From NCBI RefSeq assembly GCF_011044495.1, contig NZ_CP049143.1, forward strand, positions 2,294,001-2,358,000: a DNA stretch of 64,000 nt, written 5' to 3'. The notes beneath the pieces are model-generated. The model saw only the letters and a program-made list of their open reading frames with translations, searched no databases and was not told the DNA's origin. The stretch comes from Roseimicrobium sp. ORNL1 (GTDB taxonomy: Bacteria; Verrucomicrobiota; Verrucomicrobiia; Verrucomicrobiales; Verrucomicrobiaceae). The translations under genes and the position numbers were made by a program. Shown piece by piece: positions 37,948 through 46,361 of the stretch (its first letter is position 1; every line of letters starts with the position of its first letter).

Positions 37948-39834
37948 ATGAATCGTAAACGTCTGCGCCCTCTAGCCGCCCTTCTTCCCCTCATCCTGCT
38001 TGCTGTAGCTGTGGGCGGCTTCTTCCTTCTGCCCCGGGATAGCTACCGTGCCCTGCAGGGGCTAAAAGGTCCTCTGGAGGAGGGGCTGCCCGCTCCGGCC
38101 GCGTCCCCGCTGACGGCGTGGAAGGAATTCGGCAAGGGAGGCCCCAGCAGGATGGCTGTCTATCTCACCGACCCGAATTCCGCCTGGACCGGCGTGCAGC
38201 ATGCGTTGGAAACCATGGGCATACCCTACATCATCACGGATGATCCCGCGGTCGCCGTGCAGCATCGAGTGGTGCTGGTGTATCCCATGATTTCAGGGAA
38301 GCTTCTCGATCGGGAAAAGCAGGAGACTCTGCGGAAGCATGTGGCGGACGGCGGCTGCCTCCTGGCCACCCAGGTGCTGGGCACGGACCTCAAGGATCTC
38401 TTCGGCTACACGGATGTGCAGGAATCCCGCTCCCACTACGAGGTGAAACTCTCCCCGGACCACGCAGATACCAACTGGCTGAAGGACGAGCGTGAGCGCA
38501 CCGTGCGCCTGGGGAATCCCGAGCGACCGCAGTCATGGACCGGCACCCAGAACTACTCCGGGGCGGCACAGGTGCTGGCGACCTTTCAGGACGGGCAGGC
38601 CGCCTGGATTGCGAAAGAGCACCCCGGAGGCGGGCTGGCCATGGCGCTGGGGTTTGACCTCGGCTTCTTCATCCTGAAGTGCCAGAACGATCGCGATGAC
38701 GAGGCCTCCCGGGCCTACGTGAATGAGTACGAGCCCACCGTGGATGTGTGGCTGCGCCTGCTGCGCCATTTCTACCAGAAGCATGAGCCCCTCGCGGTGA
38801 CCGTGCATACCGTGCCGGAGGGGAAGAGCATCTCCGCAGTGATCTCGCTGGACATCGACTACGTGAAGTCCATGGCCAACATGACGGCCTACCGCGATCT
38901 GCTCGTGAAGAACGAGGTGCCTGCCACCTTCTTCATCCAGGCAAAGTACTACCGTGACTACTTCGACACCGGCTTCTTCAATGATGATACGGTGGGCCTC
39001 CTGCGCAGCCTGCATGAGAGCGGCATGGAGATTGCCAGCCATTCGGTGGCCCACACGGATGTCTTCGCCAGCCTGCCGCTGGGCGACGGACGCGAAAAGT
39101 ACCCGGACTACCAGCCGCGTGTGAAGGGGAAGGGGGACACGCGAAACGCCACCGTCATGGGTGAGCTGCGGGTGAGCAAGTACCTGCTCGAGAGCATCAC
39201 CGGTGCGCACGTCCGCTCCTTCCGCCCCGGCTACCTTGCCTGTCCTCCCAGCCTTGCCCAGGCGATGGAGGCCTCCGGCTACCATTACACTTCCTCTGTC
39301 ACTTCGGGAAACGTGATGACCTACCTTCCCTACCGGAAGAACTACAACCACGAATACACGGCCTCCACGAACGTGTTTGAGTTCCCCGCAGCCGTGGAGG
39401 ACGAGCATCTCCCGCTCATGGACCAGCGTGTGGAGGGCGCCATGAAACTGGCCGGTCAGCTCGCGCAATACGGCGGCTGCTTCGTCGTGCTGTCCCATCC
39501 AGATGTCATCGGACACAAGCATCGGTTTCTCCAGCTCATCCTGCCCCGCCTGAAACCCATGGCCTGGATTGGCACCATCGGACAACTCGGCGACTGGTGG
39601 AGCGCCCGCGAACAATTGGAGATCGACGTCACGCGCCGCGAGGCCGGACAGGTCCAACTTTCCATCACTGCCCCGACTGCGATCAAGGGCATCACGCTCT
39701 ATGTTCCTCCCGCGTGGAAGCCTTCCGCGAGCAGTCCTTTGCCCAGTGGCGCTACCCTGGAGGGGGGTAGTCTCTTCCTGCCTGAGGTGCCACAAGGTGC
39801 GCTCTCCATCACGCTGCAGGAAAAGGAGAACTGA
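37948..39834 (+). CDS. Membrane-anchored polysaccharide deacetylase-like protein (628 aa)
   Basis: MNRKRLRPLAALLPLILLAV leads to an N-terminal membrane segment. The first ~270 residues include a region that resembles a class-I glutamine amidotransferase-like fold (VLVYPMISGKLLDREKQETL). A NodB-type deacetylase domain follows: SLDIDY near residue 301-304 (putative metal Asp), ASHSVAHTD at ~363-371 with the HxxxH pair H365/H369, then RPGYLACPPSLAQAMEASGY and FVVLSHPDVIGHKHRFLQLI. A beta-rich end follows (~535-628). It probably acts on a cell-envelope sugar polymer; the substrate is unknown. A TTG at 37942 is an alternative start. Confidence 0.75.
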   Translation: MNRKRLRPLAALLPLILLAVAVGGFFLLPRDSYRALQGLKGPLEEGLPAPAASPLTAWKEFGKGGPSRMAVYLTDPNSAWTGVQHALETMGIPYIITDDPAVAVQHRVVLVYPMISGKLLDREKQETLRKHVADGGCLLATQVLGTDLKDLFGYTDVQESRSHYEVKLSPDHADTNWLKDERERTVRLGNPERPQSWTGTQNYSGAAQVLATFQDGQAAWIAKEHPGGGLAMALGFDLGFFILKCQNDRDDEASRAYVNEYEPTVDVWLRLLRHFYQKHEPLAVTVHTVPEGKSISAVISLDIDYVKSMANMTAYRDLLVKNEVPATFFIQAKYYRDYFDTGFFNDDTVGLLRSLHESGMEIASHSVAHTDVFASLPLGDGREKYPDYQPRVKGKGDTRNATVMGELRVSKYLLESITGAHVRSFRPGYLACPPSLAQAMEASGYHYTSSVTSGNVMTYLPYRKNYNHEYTASTNVFEFPAAVEDEHLPLMDQRVEGAMKLAGQLAQYGGCFVVLSHPDVIGHKHRFLQLILPRLKPMAWIGTIGQLGDWWSAREQLEIDVTRREAGQVQLSITAPTAIKGITLYVPPAWKPSASSPLPSGATLEGGSLFLPEVPQGALSITLQEKEN

Positions 39835-39840
39835 AGAGGG

Positions 39841-40049
39841 ATAGCCGCAAAGGATCGCAGAGAACGCAAAGGTATCCTTCTGAAGGGCCGGCAAGCCTTC
39901 AAGGAGTGGGGGCATTCCTGCCCCCATTTGTTGTCCAGCAGGGTGAGCCACTAAAAAAGTCTCCGCAGCATCGCGGATGCCGACGGGGGAAGCTTTGCCA
40001 CTTACCGGCTCTCTACCCAAAATGGGGACAGGAATGTCCCCACTCCTTG
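39841..40049. repeat. rep-A-type module plus inverted pair of rep-B
   Basis: 39843-39871 has AGCCGCAAAGGATCGCAG type modules. rep-B at 39899-39927 (TCAAGGAGTGGGGGCATTCC TGCCCCCA) faces rep-B at 40022-40049 (ATGGGGACAGGAATGTCCCC ACTCCTTGA). The spacing (~150 bp outside to outside) matches the pair at 13233-13386. No gene lies between 39835 and 40090. Confidence 0.7.
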
Positions 40050-40090
40050 AGGGCTGATGCCGGCGGCAGCGCTCTGCCATGCGCAGGCGC

Positions 40091-40357
40091 CTACTTCTTC
40101 TGGGCCTTCTTCACCATCTCCACGTATTTCGCAGGGTCCTTTTCGAAGTCTTCTTTGCAGGACTTGCAGCAGAGATACACATCCGTGCCGCCGTGGGAGA
40201 CCTTCACGGGTTTGCCCATTTCACCCAGCGGCTCATCGGAAACGACGCACTTCTTCAGCGGGTAGGTCGCGGGCACGCCTTCGACTTTCTTGTCGGCGGC
40301 TTGCATCATTCCGACGGCGAGGAACAGGGTGGAGAGCAGAGTCAGGGTGAGCTTCAT
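40091..40357 (-). CDS. Exported YHS/TRASH-like metal-site protein (88 aa)
   Basis: MKLTLTLLSTLFLAVGMMQA is a signal peptide (cut before ADKK). The mature part has PLKKCVVSDEPLGEMGKPVK and YLCCKSCKEDFEKDPAKYVE, which is the shape of YHS/TRASH metal-binding modules: one Cys, then a CCxxC cluster, then the motif FxxDPxKY. Probably periplasmic and copper/heavy-metal related, but this is family knowledge, not shown. No other metal gene is nearby. Confidence 0.75.
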   Translation of the reverse strand: MKLTLTLLSTLFLAVGMMQAADKKVEGVPATYPLKKCVVSDEPLGEMGKPVKVSHGGTDVYLCCKSCKEDFEKDPAKYVEMVKKAQKK

Positions 40358-40767
40358 GACAGTAGGGCGGGGTTGATAGGCAGGTTTATGGAATGAATGA
40401 GTCGAGTGGAATGGACCGGTGGTTCAGCCAGAGTCCAAGTCTGAGCACTGGCAAAGAGAGATACGTAACCGGAGGCGCAGTCCGCGTGGGTACTTGTGCT
40501 GTGCCCGGCCTGCAAGGTCCTCCTTCGCTTTCTCGTTTCCCGGATGAGAAGGAGCAGGAACGGGACGGGCGGGGCGGGGCAGGGCAGGGCAGGGCAGGAC
40601 CAAGCGGGTGGGGGAGCCGGGACAAGACAAGTACTCGAGTGGACCGATGCCGCCTCCCGCCAGACCTTCTACAGGCATTGACCATTACGTCTGCCGGATA
40701 GTCACAAACGCTGGGCGTTTACGGGGCGATTTATTTTTTTCTTTTATTCTCCCGACGCTCTCGACAC
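40358..40767. other. Intergenic region with GGGCA tandem run; no gene
   Basis: 410 bp between divergent genes. It has a GGGCAGGGCAGGGCAGGGCA run around 40579-40598 (also seen at 3560) and an A/T-rich patch at 40727-40750. No supported gene. Confidence 0.5.
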
Positions 40768-40796
40768 GTGACAGGCCACCCCTTAACGTATATTAT
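40768..40796 (+). promoter_or_regulatory. Sigma-70-type promoter giving a near-leaderless mRNA
   Basis: GTGACA (40768-40773) and TATTAT (40791-40796) with a 17-bp spacer. Transcription would start near 40803, only about 4 nt before the ATG at 40807. Confidence 0.6.
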
Positions 40797-40806
40797 ATCA
40801 CACCAT

Positions 40807-41319
40807 ATGAAGGCGTTGCTCGCATCACTCGTCTCCCGTTTCCGTCATGTGCTGCCCGCAGCCATGGTCACCATGACCGTCTGCTCCTGCACATCGGGTC
40901 CGGAATTGCATACCAATGTTGTTCCCACCCGGACGGTGCCCATTTCCACCTTCTCCAAGACGAACACGGCCTTCAATGTGTACCGCTCCCCAGAAGACGG
41001 CTACAGCGTGTGGGATATGCGTCTGGGCAGGAGGAAGCCCTTCCTGCCTGACTACGGCAACCCTCCTCCCTGGGGTGTGCGCGCGCCGCAAATCGGTCGC
41101 ACCTACCGCGTGGTGGATGTGATGAGCGACGGCCGGCGCTACAAGACCGATGACGGCAGCATCTGGGCCATCCAGTCCCCCTACTACAAGGATGCCCGCC
41201 ACAAGATCAATCACGGCTCCCTGATCTATCCCATCTCCGTCGACTCTGAGTACCTCTTCGCCGTGATCGCCACCGGTCCCCACGACGAGAGCGGCATGGT
41301 CGCCTGGATCGAACGCTAA
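40807..41319 (+). CDS. Probable lipoprotein of unknown function (170 aa)
   Basis: MKALLASLVSRFRHVLPAAM VTMTVCSCTSG: signal segment with a possible lipobox Cys in TVCSC (~27-31). The mature part is beta-rich (TVPISTFSKTNTAFNVYRSP, EDGYSVWDMRLGRRKPFL, TYRVVDVMSDGRRYKTDDGS IWAIQ) and ends MVAWIER. No family recognised. A promoter and a terminator flank it closely (40768 and 41357), so it is probably monocistronic. The mRNA may be nearly leaderless. Confidence 0.7.
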   Translation: MKALLASLVSRFRHVLPAAMVTMTVCSCTSGPELHTNVVPTRTVPISTFSKTNTAFNVYRSPEDGYSVWDMRLGRRKPFLPDYGNPPPWGVRAPQIGRTYRVVDVMSDGRRYKTDDGSIWAIQSPYYKDARHKINHGSLIYPISVDSEYLFAVIATGPHDESGMVAWIER

Positions 41320-41356
41320 AATCCGCCTGATTTTCGAGGCCTCCCGAATTCCCTTC

Positions 41357-41406
41357 AAAGCTGGAGTGTGATGACCTGCAAAGGTGTCTGCTCCAGCTTT
41401 CTTTTT
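41357..41406 (+). terminator. Intrinsic terminator of the 40807 gene
   Basis: AAAGCTGGAG (41357-41366) pairs with CTCCAGCTTT (41391-41400), followed by CTTTTTG. It starts 37 bp after the stop codon. Confidence 0.8.
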
Positions 41407-41438
41407 GCCCATGCCCAAGGGAATGGCCACAAGGTGCC

Positions 41439-41695
41439 GAGGAAGTCGGTCTCCTGACCGGACAGCGGTTGGCGGGTTTTTCAACCCGCCGCTGCCGTGT
41501 GGTAGGAGCAAGTTGTCCAGACCCTTCGCGAGTTCATATCACGAGGCCGACTCAGGTTAACCGCAAAGGGGCAAAGCAGCGAAGGGCGCAGAGGAGGGGA
41601 GGGTATTCGCCACAGGAGCTGGAGCCTCTCGCAGCAGAGGAGGCAAAGACGCGGAGTCGTCCTCCCCCAAAGGATCGGGGACATTCCTGTCCCCG
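41439..41695 (+). repeat. Mosaic of rep-G, rep-A-type module and rep-B
   Basis: rep-G at 41439-41490 (GTCTCCTGACCGGACAGCGG, then a hairpin GGCGGGTTTTTCAACCCGCC). A rep-A-type module at 41545-41600 (AGGTTAACCGCAAAGGGGCA AAGCAGCGAAGG). rep-B at 41671-41695 (AGGATCGGGGACATTCCTGT CCCC). The order rep-G then rep-A-type matches the inverted mosaic at 32676. No gene until 41869. Confidence 0.7.
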
Positions 41696-41868
41696 CAGCG
41701 CTTACCACGCCGATCCCGGCCTAATCCTACCATGGCTTCCCTAACACCACCCATCCACCGCAGCACCCTCGCGCGAATATGCTGCGTTCGTGGCCGGATC
41801 CTGCACGAGATGCGGTCTCGCGGATGTGTCGCCGTTGTGTAACCCCCATTCGCCCCCCTTCCTCCCAG

Positions 41869-42165
41869 ATGAAATCGAGGTCGTCTCGCAAGCCCTTTGT
41901 CGTCCTCCGCCGTTGCGCCTCCGTGCTGCCCATGCGGTATCGCTGTGCGGCGCTTCTGTTCAGTACCATCTTCCTTTTTCCCCTTATCCTCCTCGCCATG
42001 GGAGTGGGCACCCTGTTCTCTACCTTGGTGGACGGTCTTGCCACCCTCAGCCGCTGGGTGGCAGATGCCGCCGGGCTGACCTCGACCTCAATCTCCATCT
42101 CGCAAAGTCCGAAGCTGCGTGATTTGCCTCCTTCAACTGTGAGCGCTCCGAATCTGCGGGGCTGA
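41869..42165 (+). CDS. Possible small membrane protein (98 aa)
   Basis: From MKSRSSRKPFVVLRRCASVL there is a membrane segment (CAALLFSTIFLFPLILLAMG) and a short C-terminal soluble part ending SAPNLRG. ATG 41920-region (MRYRC) is an alternative start. No clear ribosome-binding site. The upstream extension to 41779 looks like random translation. No family recognised; it could be spurious. Confidence 0.35.
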   Translation: MKSRSSRKPFVVLRRCASVLPMRYRCAALLFSTIFLFPLILLAMGVGTLFSTLVDGLATLSRWVADAAGLTSTSISISQSPKLRDLPPSTVSAPNLRG

Positions 42166-42210
42166 TGGCGGGGTGAGCCGATTTTGTGGTGATTAAAGAA
42201 AAGAAAACAC

Positions 42211-42238
42211 TTGTCACCTTGGTCCCCCTGAGTAGTCT
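42211..42238 (+). promoter_or_regulatory. Probable tRNA promoter
   Basis: TTGTCA (42211-42216), a 16-bp spacer, and TAGTCT (42233-42238) lie 20 bp upstream of the tRNA. Confidence 0.45.
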
Positions 42239-42257
42239 CTCCGTCCCGGTTTTGCAC

Positions 42258-42333
42258 GGGGCATTAGCTCAGTTGGTAGAGCGTCTCAATGGCATTGAGA
42301 AGGTCAGCGGTTCGAATCCGCTATGCTCCACCA
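42258..42333 (+). tRNA. tRNA-Ala (anticodon GGC)
   Basis: Cloverleaf: acceptor GGGGCAT paired with ATGCTCC; D arm GCTC/GAGC; anticodon stem TCTCA/TGAGA with loop ATGGCAT, anticodon GGC (reads GCC, Ala); T arm AGCGG-TTCGAAT-CCGCT; discriminator A at 42330 and an encoded CCA at 42331-42333. Confidence 0.97.
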
Positions 42334-42356
42334 CTTTACGAGGAGTAAGTGGTTTT
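42330..42356 (+). terminator. Terminator hairpin overlapping the tRNA 3' end
   Basis: ACCACTT (42330-42336) pairs with AAGTGGT (42347-42353), followed by TTT. The 5' arm includes the encoded CCA. Confidence 0.6.
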
Positions 42357-42376
42357 GGGGATTTACCCCCGGGTTT

Positions 42377-43675
42377 TCACCCCAGCAGGTCCCTGATGGG
42401 CGCGCCGTCCCGCACCAGCATCACCGGTCTTCCCGTGGGCGTGTGATACTCTTTCCGTGGGTCGATGCCGAGGGTCTGGTAGAAGCTCGCCGCCACGTTG
42501 TCGGGCGAGATGGGCGTGTCTTTGGGACCTTCGCCTTTGGCATCGGATTCGCCGATGACCCGGCCACCTTGAATGCCGCCGCCGGCGAGCAGGCAGCACA
42601 TGGCACGTGGCCAGTGGTCGCGACCCGCACGTGCATTGATGGTAGGGGTGCGGCCGAACTCTCCGGTCACCAGCACCGCCGTGGACTCCAGCAGCCCTTT
42701 CTCATGGAGCGCGAGGAAGAGACCGCTCAAGCCCGAGTCGAGCACCGGCAGCTTTTGCGTTTTCAGCGCCCGGAAGTTGTCACTGTGGGTGTCCCAGCCA
42801 TCAAGGTTCACGGTGACGAAGCGCACCCCGGCCCCGACGAGCCGCGTGGCGAGCAGGCAGCTTTGCGAGAAAGAGTCCGTGCCGAAGAGGCCCGAGATGG
42901 TGGCAGACTCCCGGCCAAGGTCGAAGGCCTCACGCGTCTTGTCCGAGCGCATCATGGCATGCGCACGCTGGCTGAATTCATCCATGCCGGTCAGCAGCTT
43001 GTCTCGCTTCGCGAAGTCACCGAAGGCGCTGTCGTAGCGCTTGAGCATATCCTGCCGTCGATCCACATCCGCGAGGGTGACGCCATTGCCGAGCGTGAGG
43101 CCGCGCACGCGCATGGGCTTGCCAGCCTGAGGCATCGGTCCTGTCTCAAAGGGACCGTGCTCCACGCCGAGGTAGCCGGTCGCGTAGCCGCTCTCCGTGG
43201 GGATGGCGACATAGGGAGGCAGGTCCCGTGGCGAGGTGAGTTCCTTTGCCACGACCGCGCCGTAGGAAGGATAACGCAACGCCGGCACGGGCCGATTCCC
43301 CGTGCCGAGGTATTGCACGCCCAGTTCATGCGCCGCGAGGTTGTGGCTCACCCCGCGCAAGATCACATACTTGTCCGCGCACTGCGCCAGCTTCGGCAGG
43401 TGTTCACAAATACGGATGCCGGGAACCGAGGTGGCGATTTCCTTGAACTCACCGCGATGCGTGTCTGGAGCATCCGGCTTCAGGTCGAAGGTATCCATGT
43501 GGCTCGGGCCGCCGCCGAGTCGCACGAAGATGGCAGCTTTGGCCTTGGCCGTGGCCTGCTCCGCGCCTTCGCCTGCCAGAGCCAGGTATTCCGGAAGGCC
43601 CAGTCCGATGCCGGCGAGCGCGCCGACCTGTAAAAAATCACGCCGCTGAATGCCACCAGAGTTGAGGAAGTTCAT
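42377..43675 (-). CDS. DUF1501 family protein with Tat signal (432 aa)
   Basis: MNFLNSGGIQRRDFLQVGAL has the twin-arginine motif RRDFLQ and a hydrophobic stretch. The rest matches DUF1501: AAIFVRLGGGPSHMDTFDLK, GVSHNLAAHELGVQYLGTGN, VTVNLDGWDTHSDNFRALK, LVTGEFGRTPTINARAGRDH and GGIQGGRVIGESDAKGEGPK. DUF1501 proteins are sulfatase/alkaline-phosphatase-like and are usually encoded next to DUF1549/DUF1553 genes in Verrucomicrobiota and Planctomycetota, as here. It is the third gene of a minus-strand operon; the upstream gene stops 48 bp away. Reaction unknown. Confidence 0.92.
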   Translation of the reverse strand: MNFLNSGGIQRRDFLQVGALAGIGLGLPEYLALAGEGAEQATAKAKAAIFVRLGGGPSHMDTFDLKPDAPDTHRGEFKEIATSVPGIRICEHLPKLAQCADKYVILRGVSHNLAAHELGVQYLGTGNRPVPALRYPSYGAVVAKELTSPRDLPPYVAIPTESGYATGYLGVEHGPFETGPMPQAGKPMRVRGLTLGNGVTLADVDRRQDMLKRYDSAFGDFAKRDKLLTGMDEFSQRAHAMMRSDKTREAFDLGRESATISGLFGTDSFSQSCLLATRLVGAGVRFVTVNLDGWDTHSDNFRALKTQKLPVLDSGLSGLFLALHEKGLLESTAVLVTGEFGRTPTINARAGRDHWPRAMCCLLAGGGIQGGRVIGESDAKGEGPKDTPISPDNVAASFYQTLGIDPRKEYHTPTGRPVMLVRDGAPIRDLLG

Positions 43676-43723
43676 AAGCCTGGATGGGTTGGGGTGGGGT
43701 GGGTGAGTGGAATGGAACAGGAT

Positions 43724-46291
43724 TCAGTGATTCACGCTGAACTCGCGCGTGTTCAGCAGGACCCAGAGCAGATCGCGCAGGCCATGGATGGTATCCGGTG
43801 CTGCGGTAATGTCAGACCGTGCCTGTTGAAGTTCTGTCTCCGTCGGTGGCCGGCTCACGGTGCGTAGAAATACTTCGCTGATGGTGTGCTCGAGTCTGGC
43901 GCTCTCGATGCGCCCGGAGGGATTCGCAGCGCGAAGCTCGGCAATCCACGAAGATGCCTGCTCACCTTCTCTCTCGATGCGGGCCATCAGGTCGGGGTCG
44001 TTGCGCGCGTAGAGTGATTGGAGCAGCGTGGGTGTGGCGGTGCGTTCGCAGTCGCAGTTTGTCTCACGCACCGGCTTGCCGAAGGTGGTGAGCGCATAGT
44101 CGGCCACGTTCTTGTTACCGATGGGATCGCCCAGACCAAAGGCCGCGACGTTCGGCCCTATCTGCCGGGCGCCGACATCGTCCACCAAGTCCCGCCGTTG
44201 GTCACTCGCTGCCGTCGCCAGCGTCATGGCATCCAGCAGCACCTCGGCAGGGAGACGGCGCAGCACGAAGCGGCTGAAGTTCCGGTCGTCCAGTTCGTTC
44301 GTGGCATTCGGCTTCCAACTCCGCTGATAGGTGTCGCTATTCAGAATCGTGCGGTGGAGTTTTCTCATGTCATAGCCGGACGCCACGAACTCATCGGCGA
44401 GGTAATCCATCAGCGCCGCATTCACCGGAGGATTGGCGAGGTTGAGATCATCCGCCGGCTCCACGAGGCCGCGATGGAAATAAGCCGCCCACACCCGGTT
44501 CACAAAAGCACGGGCGAAGAAGGGATTCTCCCGGCTGCGCAGCCACTGCATCAGTGGCTCGCGAGGGTCTGCATAGTCCGTGAGCAGCACTTGATCGCCA
44601 CCGAGCAGTTTCGGCGTGAGCACACGACCGGAGTACGCCTGAGCATTCTGCCGCGCGATGGTGCTGCGCGGACTCCTCGTCGCGATGTATACTTCATGAA
44701 TGGGGAAGACCTCACCGCTGTTGATGCGCCGCCGCATCTCCTCACTCTGTGCATCGCGTGCTTGCATCGCATTGCCCATGCCTCCGCCCGCCGCTGCGCG
44801 CAGTTCCCTGGTCGCGGACACGAAATTCACATCATTGTCCCGGCGGATGTCGCTGTCGTAGCGCACGGGCTCAAAGAAGGCCTGGAACTGCACGTAGTCC
44901 GCCTTGGTCCACTGGTCGAAGGGATGCTTGTGGCACTGCGCGCACTCGATGCGCACACCGAGGAAGGCATGGGCGAAGGCCAGCGCGCGATCCTCCGGCT
45001 TCTGCACATTCTTGCGCGCCCAGAAGTGGGGCATGGTATCGCGCCGCGCGAAGTCGGCACGATTTTCCTGCCGCAAGTAGGAGGCCATCTCCAGCGCGTA
45101 ATCCTTGTAGGACTGGTTCGGTGAACTGCGACTCCGGGCCAGCACGATGCCTGCGACGAGGTTGTCGTACGGTGCATTCCTCCTCACCCGCCAGTAGATC
45201 CACTCCCACCACTGGCGGGCGAACTCGCCATTGAGCTCGGGTACGTTCTCGGAGAAAATCTGGCGCGCGCTGTTGCCGGTGAAGTCACACAGCAGTGTGG
45301 CCCACCACGCAGCGTGACCGGGTGAATCCAGCAGGGCATCGATCTTCGTCGCGCGCTTATTCGGAGACTCGTCCGCGAGGAAAGCGGTCACTTCCTCCGG
45401 TGTCGGCAGTGTGCCCGCCACATCCAGACTCACGCGGCGGAGGAACTCCGCATCCGTGCACGGCTCCGAAGGCACGATGCCCAGCTTGCGCAGCTTGGCG
45501 ACGACCAGTTCATCCACGTTCGTGGAAATGCGGACTGCGGGATACTCACCACCCAGGAGCTCGCTGACTGGCAGCATCACCGGAATAGGCGCGACACCAT
45601 TGTCGTAGAAGGCGACCACATGCGTATCCCCACGCGTCTTGCACTCGACGAGACCTGTCTCCGAAATGCCGGCCACGGAGTCGTCATTCGAGCGGAAGCG
45701 GGTGAGACGCGTCACATCCTCCACCGTGCCGTTCCTCCAGTGCGCGACCACCTTGAGTTGCATCTTCTCACCTGGTTTTGTGAAGACGATTTCACCCGGG
45801 GTGACTTCCAGGCGCTCGAACTCACTCGTCTCCACCGGGTCATCCTTGGCGCCTTTCGCAATCCATTCCAGCAGGAGCTGGTGCTCCCACGAACCTTTCG
45901 CGATGCGTTCCTTGCCCTTGTGCCTCATCTGCACCGTGGGCTTCATCACGAGGAGGCTCTTCGCAGGCTCCTGCAGATTCACCCGCACTTCGCCTTCACC
46001 ACCGTCGGCATCCTGCGTGAGTTGCTTGAGGTCGTTCTCAAAGTCATAGCCGAACAGCGAAAGCCGGAACCCGCCCTGTCCCGCGAAGGAACCGTGGCAC
46101 TCGCGCGTGCTGCACCCGGCGCGGCTCAGCAAGGGAATCACGTGCCGCCGGAAGCTTGGCTCCTTGGGTAACGCGGCAGTGGGAGCGGCAGCCACCTCCG
46201 GCCCTGGCTCCGCTCGCACACCCGCTGCCATCACTCCGAGTAAGATGCCAGCAAACCAGAATCGAGGTCTTGCGTGAGTCGAAGTTCTCAT
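43724..46291 (-). CDS. DUF1549/DUF1553 domain protein (855 aa)
   Basis: From MRTSTHARPRFWFAGILLGV (signal peptide). A N-terminal cytochrome-like region has RAGCSTRECHGSFAGQGGFR (CSTRECH) and a Cys-poor linker; a bacterial Ig-like stretch follows (TKPGEKMQLKVVAHWRNGTV). DUF1549 begins DELVVAKLRKLGIVPSEPCT; CAQCHKHPFDQWTKADYVQF holds the canonical CXXCH heme site; DUF1553 follows (LTDYADPREPLMQWLRSREN, ARAFVNRVWAAYFHRGLVEP). A ribosome-binding site (AGGAAAGG) precedes ATG 46291, so the longer start at 46330 was rejected. These proteins are thought to form periplasmic complexes with DUF1501 partners. Confidence 0.93.
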   Translation of the reverse strand: MRTSTHARPRFWFAGILLGVMAAGVRAEPGPEVAAAPTAALPKEPSFRRHVIPLLSRAGCSTRECHGSFAGQGGFRLSLFGYDFENDLKQLTQDADGGEGEVRVNLQEPAKSLLVMKPTVQMRHKGKERIAKGSWEHQLLLEWIAKGAKDDPVETSEFERLEVTPGEIVFTKPGEKMQLKVVAHWRNGTVEDVTRLTRFRSNDDSVAGISETGLVECKTRGDTHVVAFYDNGVAPIPVMLPVSELLGGEYPAVRISTNVDELVVAKLRKLGIVPSEPCTDAEFLRRVSLDVAGTLPTPEEVTAFLADESPNKRATKIDALLDSPGHAAWWATLLCDFTGNSARQIFSENVPELNGEFARQWWEWIYWRVRRNAPYDNLVAGIVLARSRSSPNQSYKDYALEMASYLRQENRADFARRDTMPHFWARKNVQKPEDRALAFAHAFLGVRIECAQCHKHPFDQWTKADYVQFQAFFEPVRYDSDIRRDNDVNFVSATRELRAAAGGGMGNAMQARDAQSEEMRRRINSGEVFPIHEVYIATRSPRSTIARQNAQAYSGRVLTPKLLGGDQVLLTDYADPREPLMQWLRSRENPFFARAFVNRVWAAYFHRGLVEPADDLNLANPPVNAALMDYLADEFVASGYDMRKLHRTILNSDTYQRSWKPNATNELDDRNFSRFVLRRLPAEVLLDAMTLATAASDQRRDLVDDVGARQIGPNVAAFGLGDPIGNKNVADYALTTFGKPVRETNCDCERTATPTLLQSLYARNDPDLMARIEREGEQASSWIAELRAANPSGRIESARLEHTISEVFLRTVSRPPTETELQQARSDITAAPDTIHGLRDLLWVLLNTREFSVNH

Positions 46292-46361
46292 CGTGCCCTT
46301 TCCTTTCCTCTTTTTCCTCCCTTCTTTCACTCTGCCCCCGCGAGTCCTGTCGCGGCTGGGG

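Noticed and set aside
38533-40080. Minus-strand frame opposite the deacetylase gene
   Set aside because: Antisense shadow of a gene with clear deacetylase motifs and membrane anchor.
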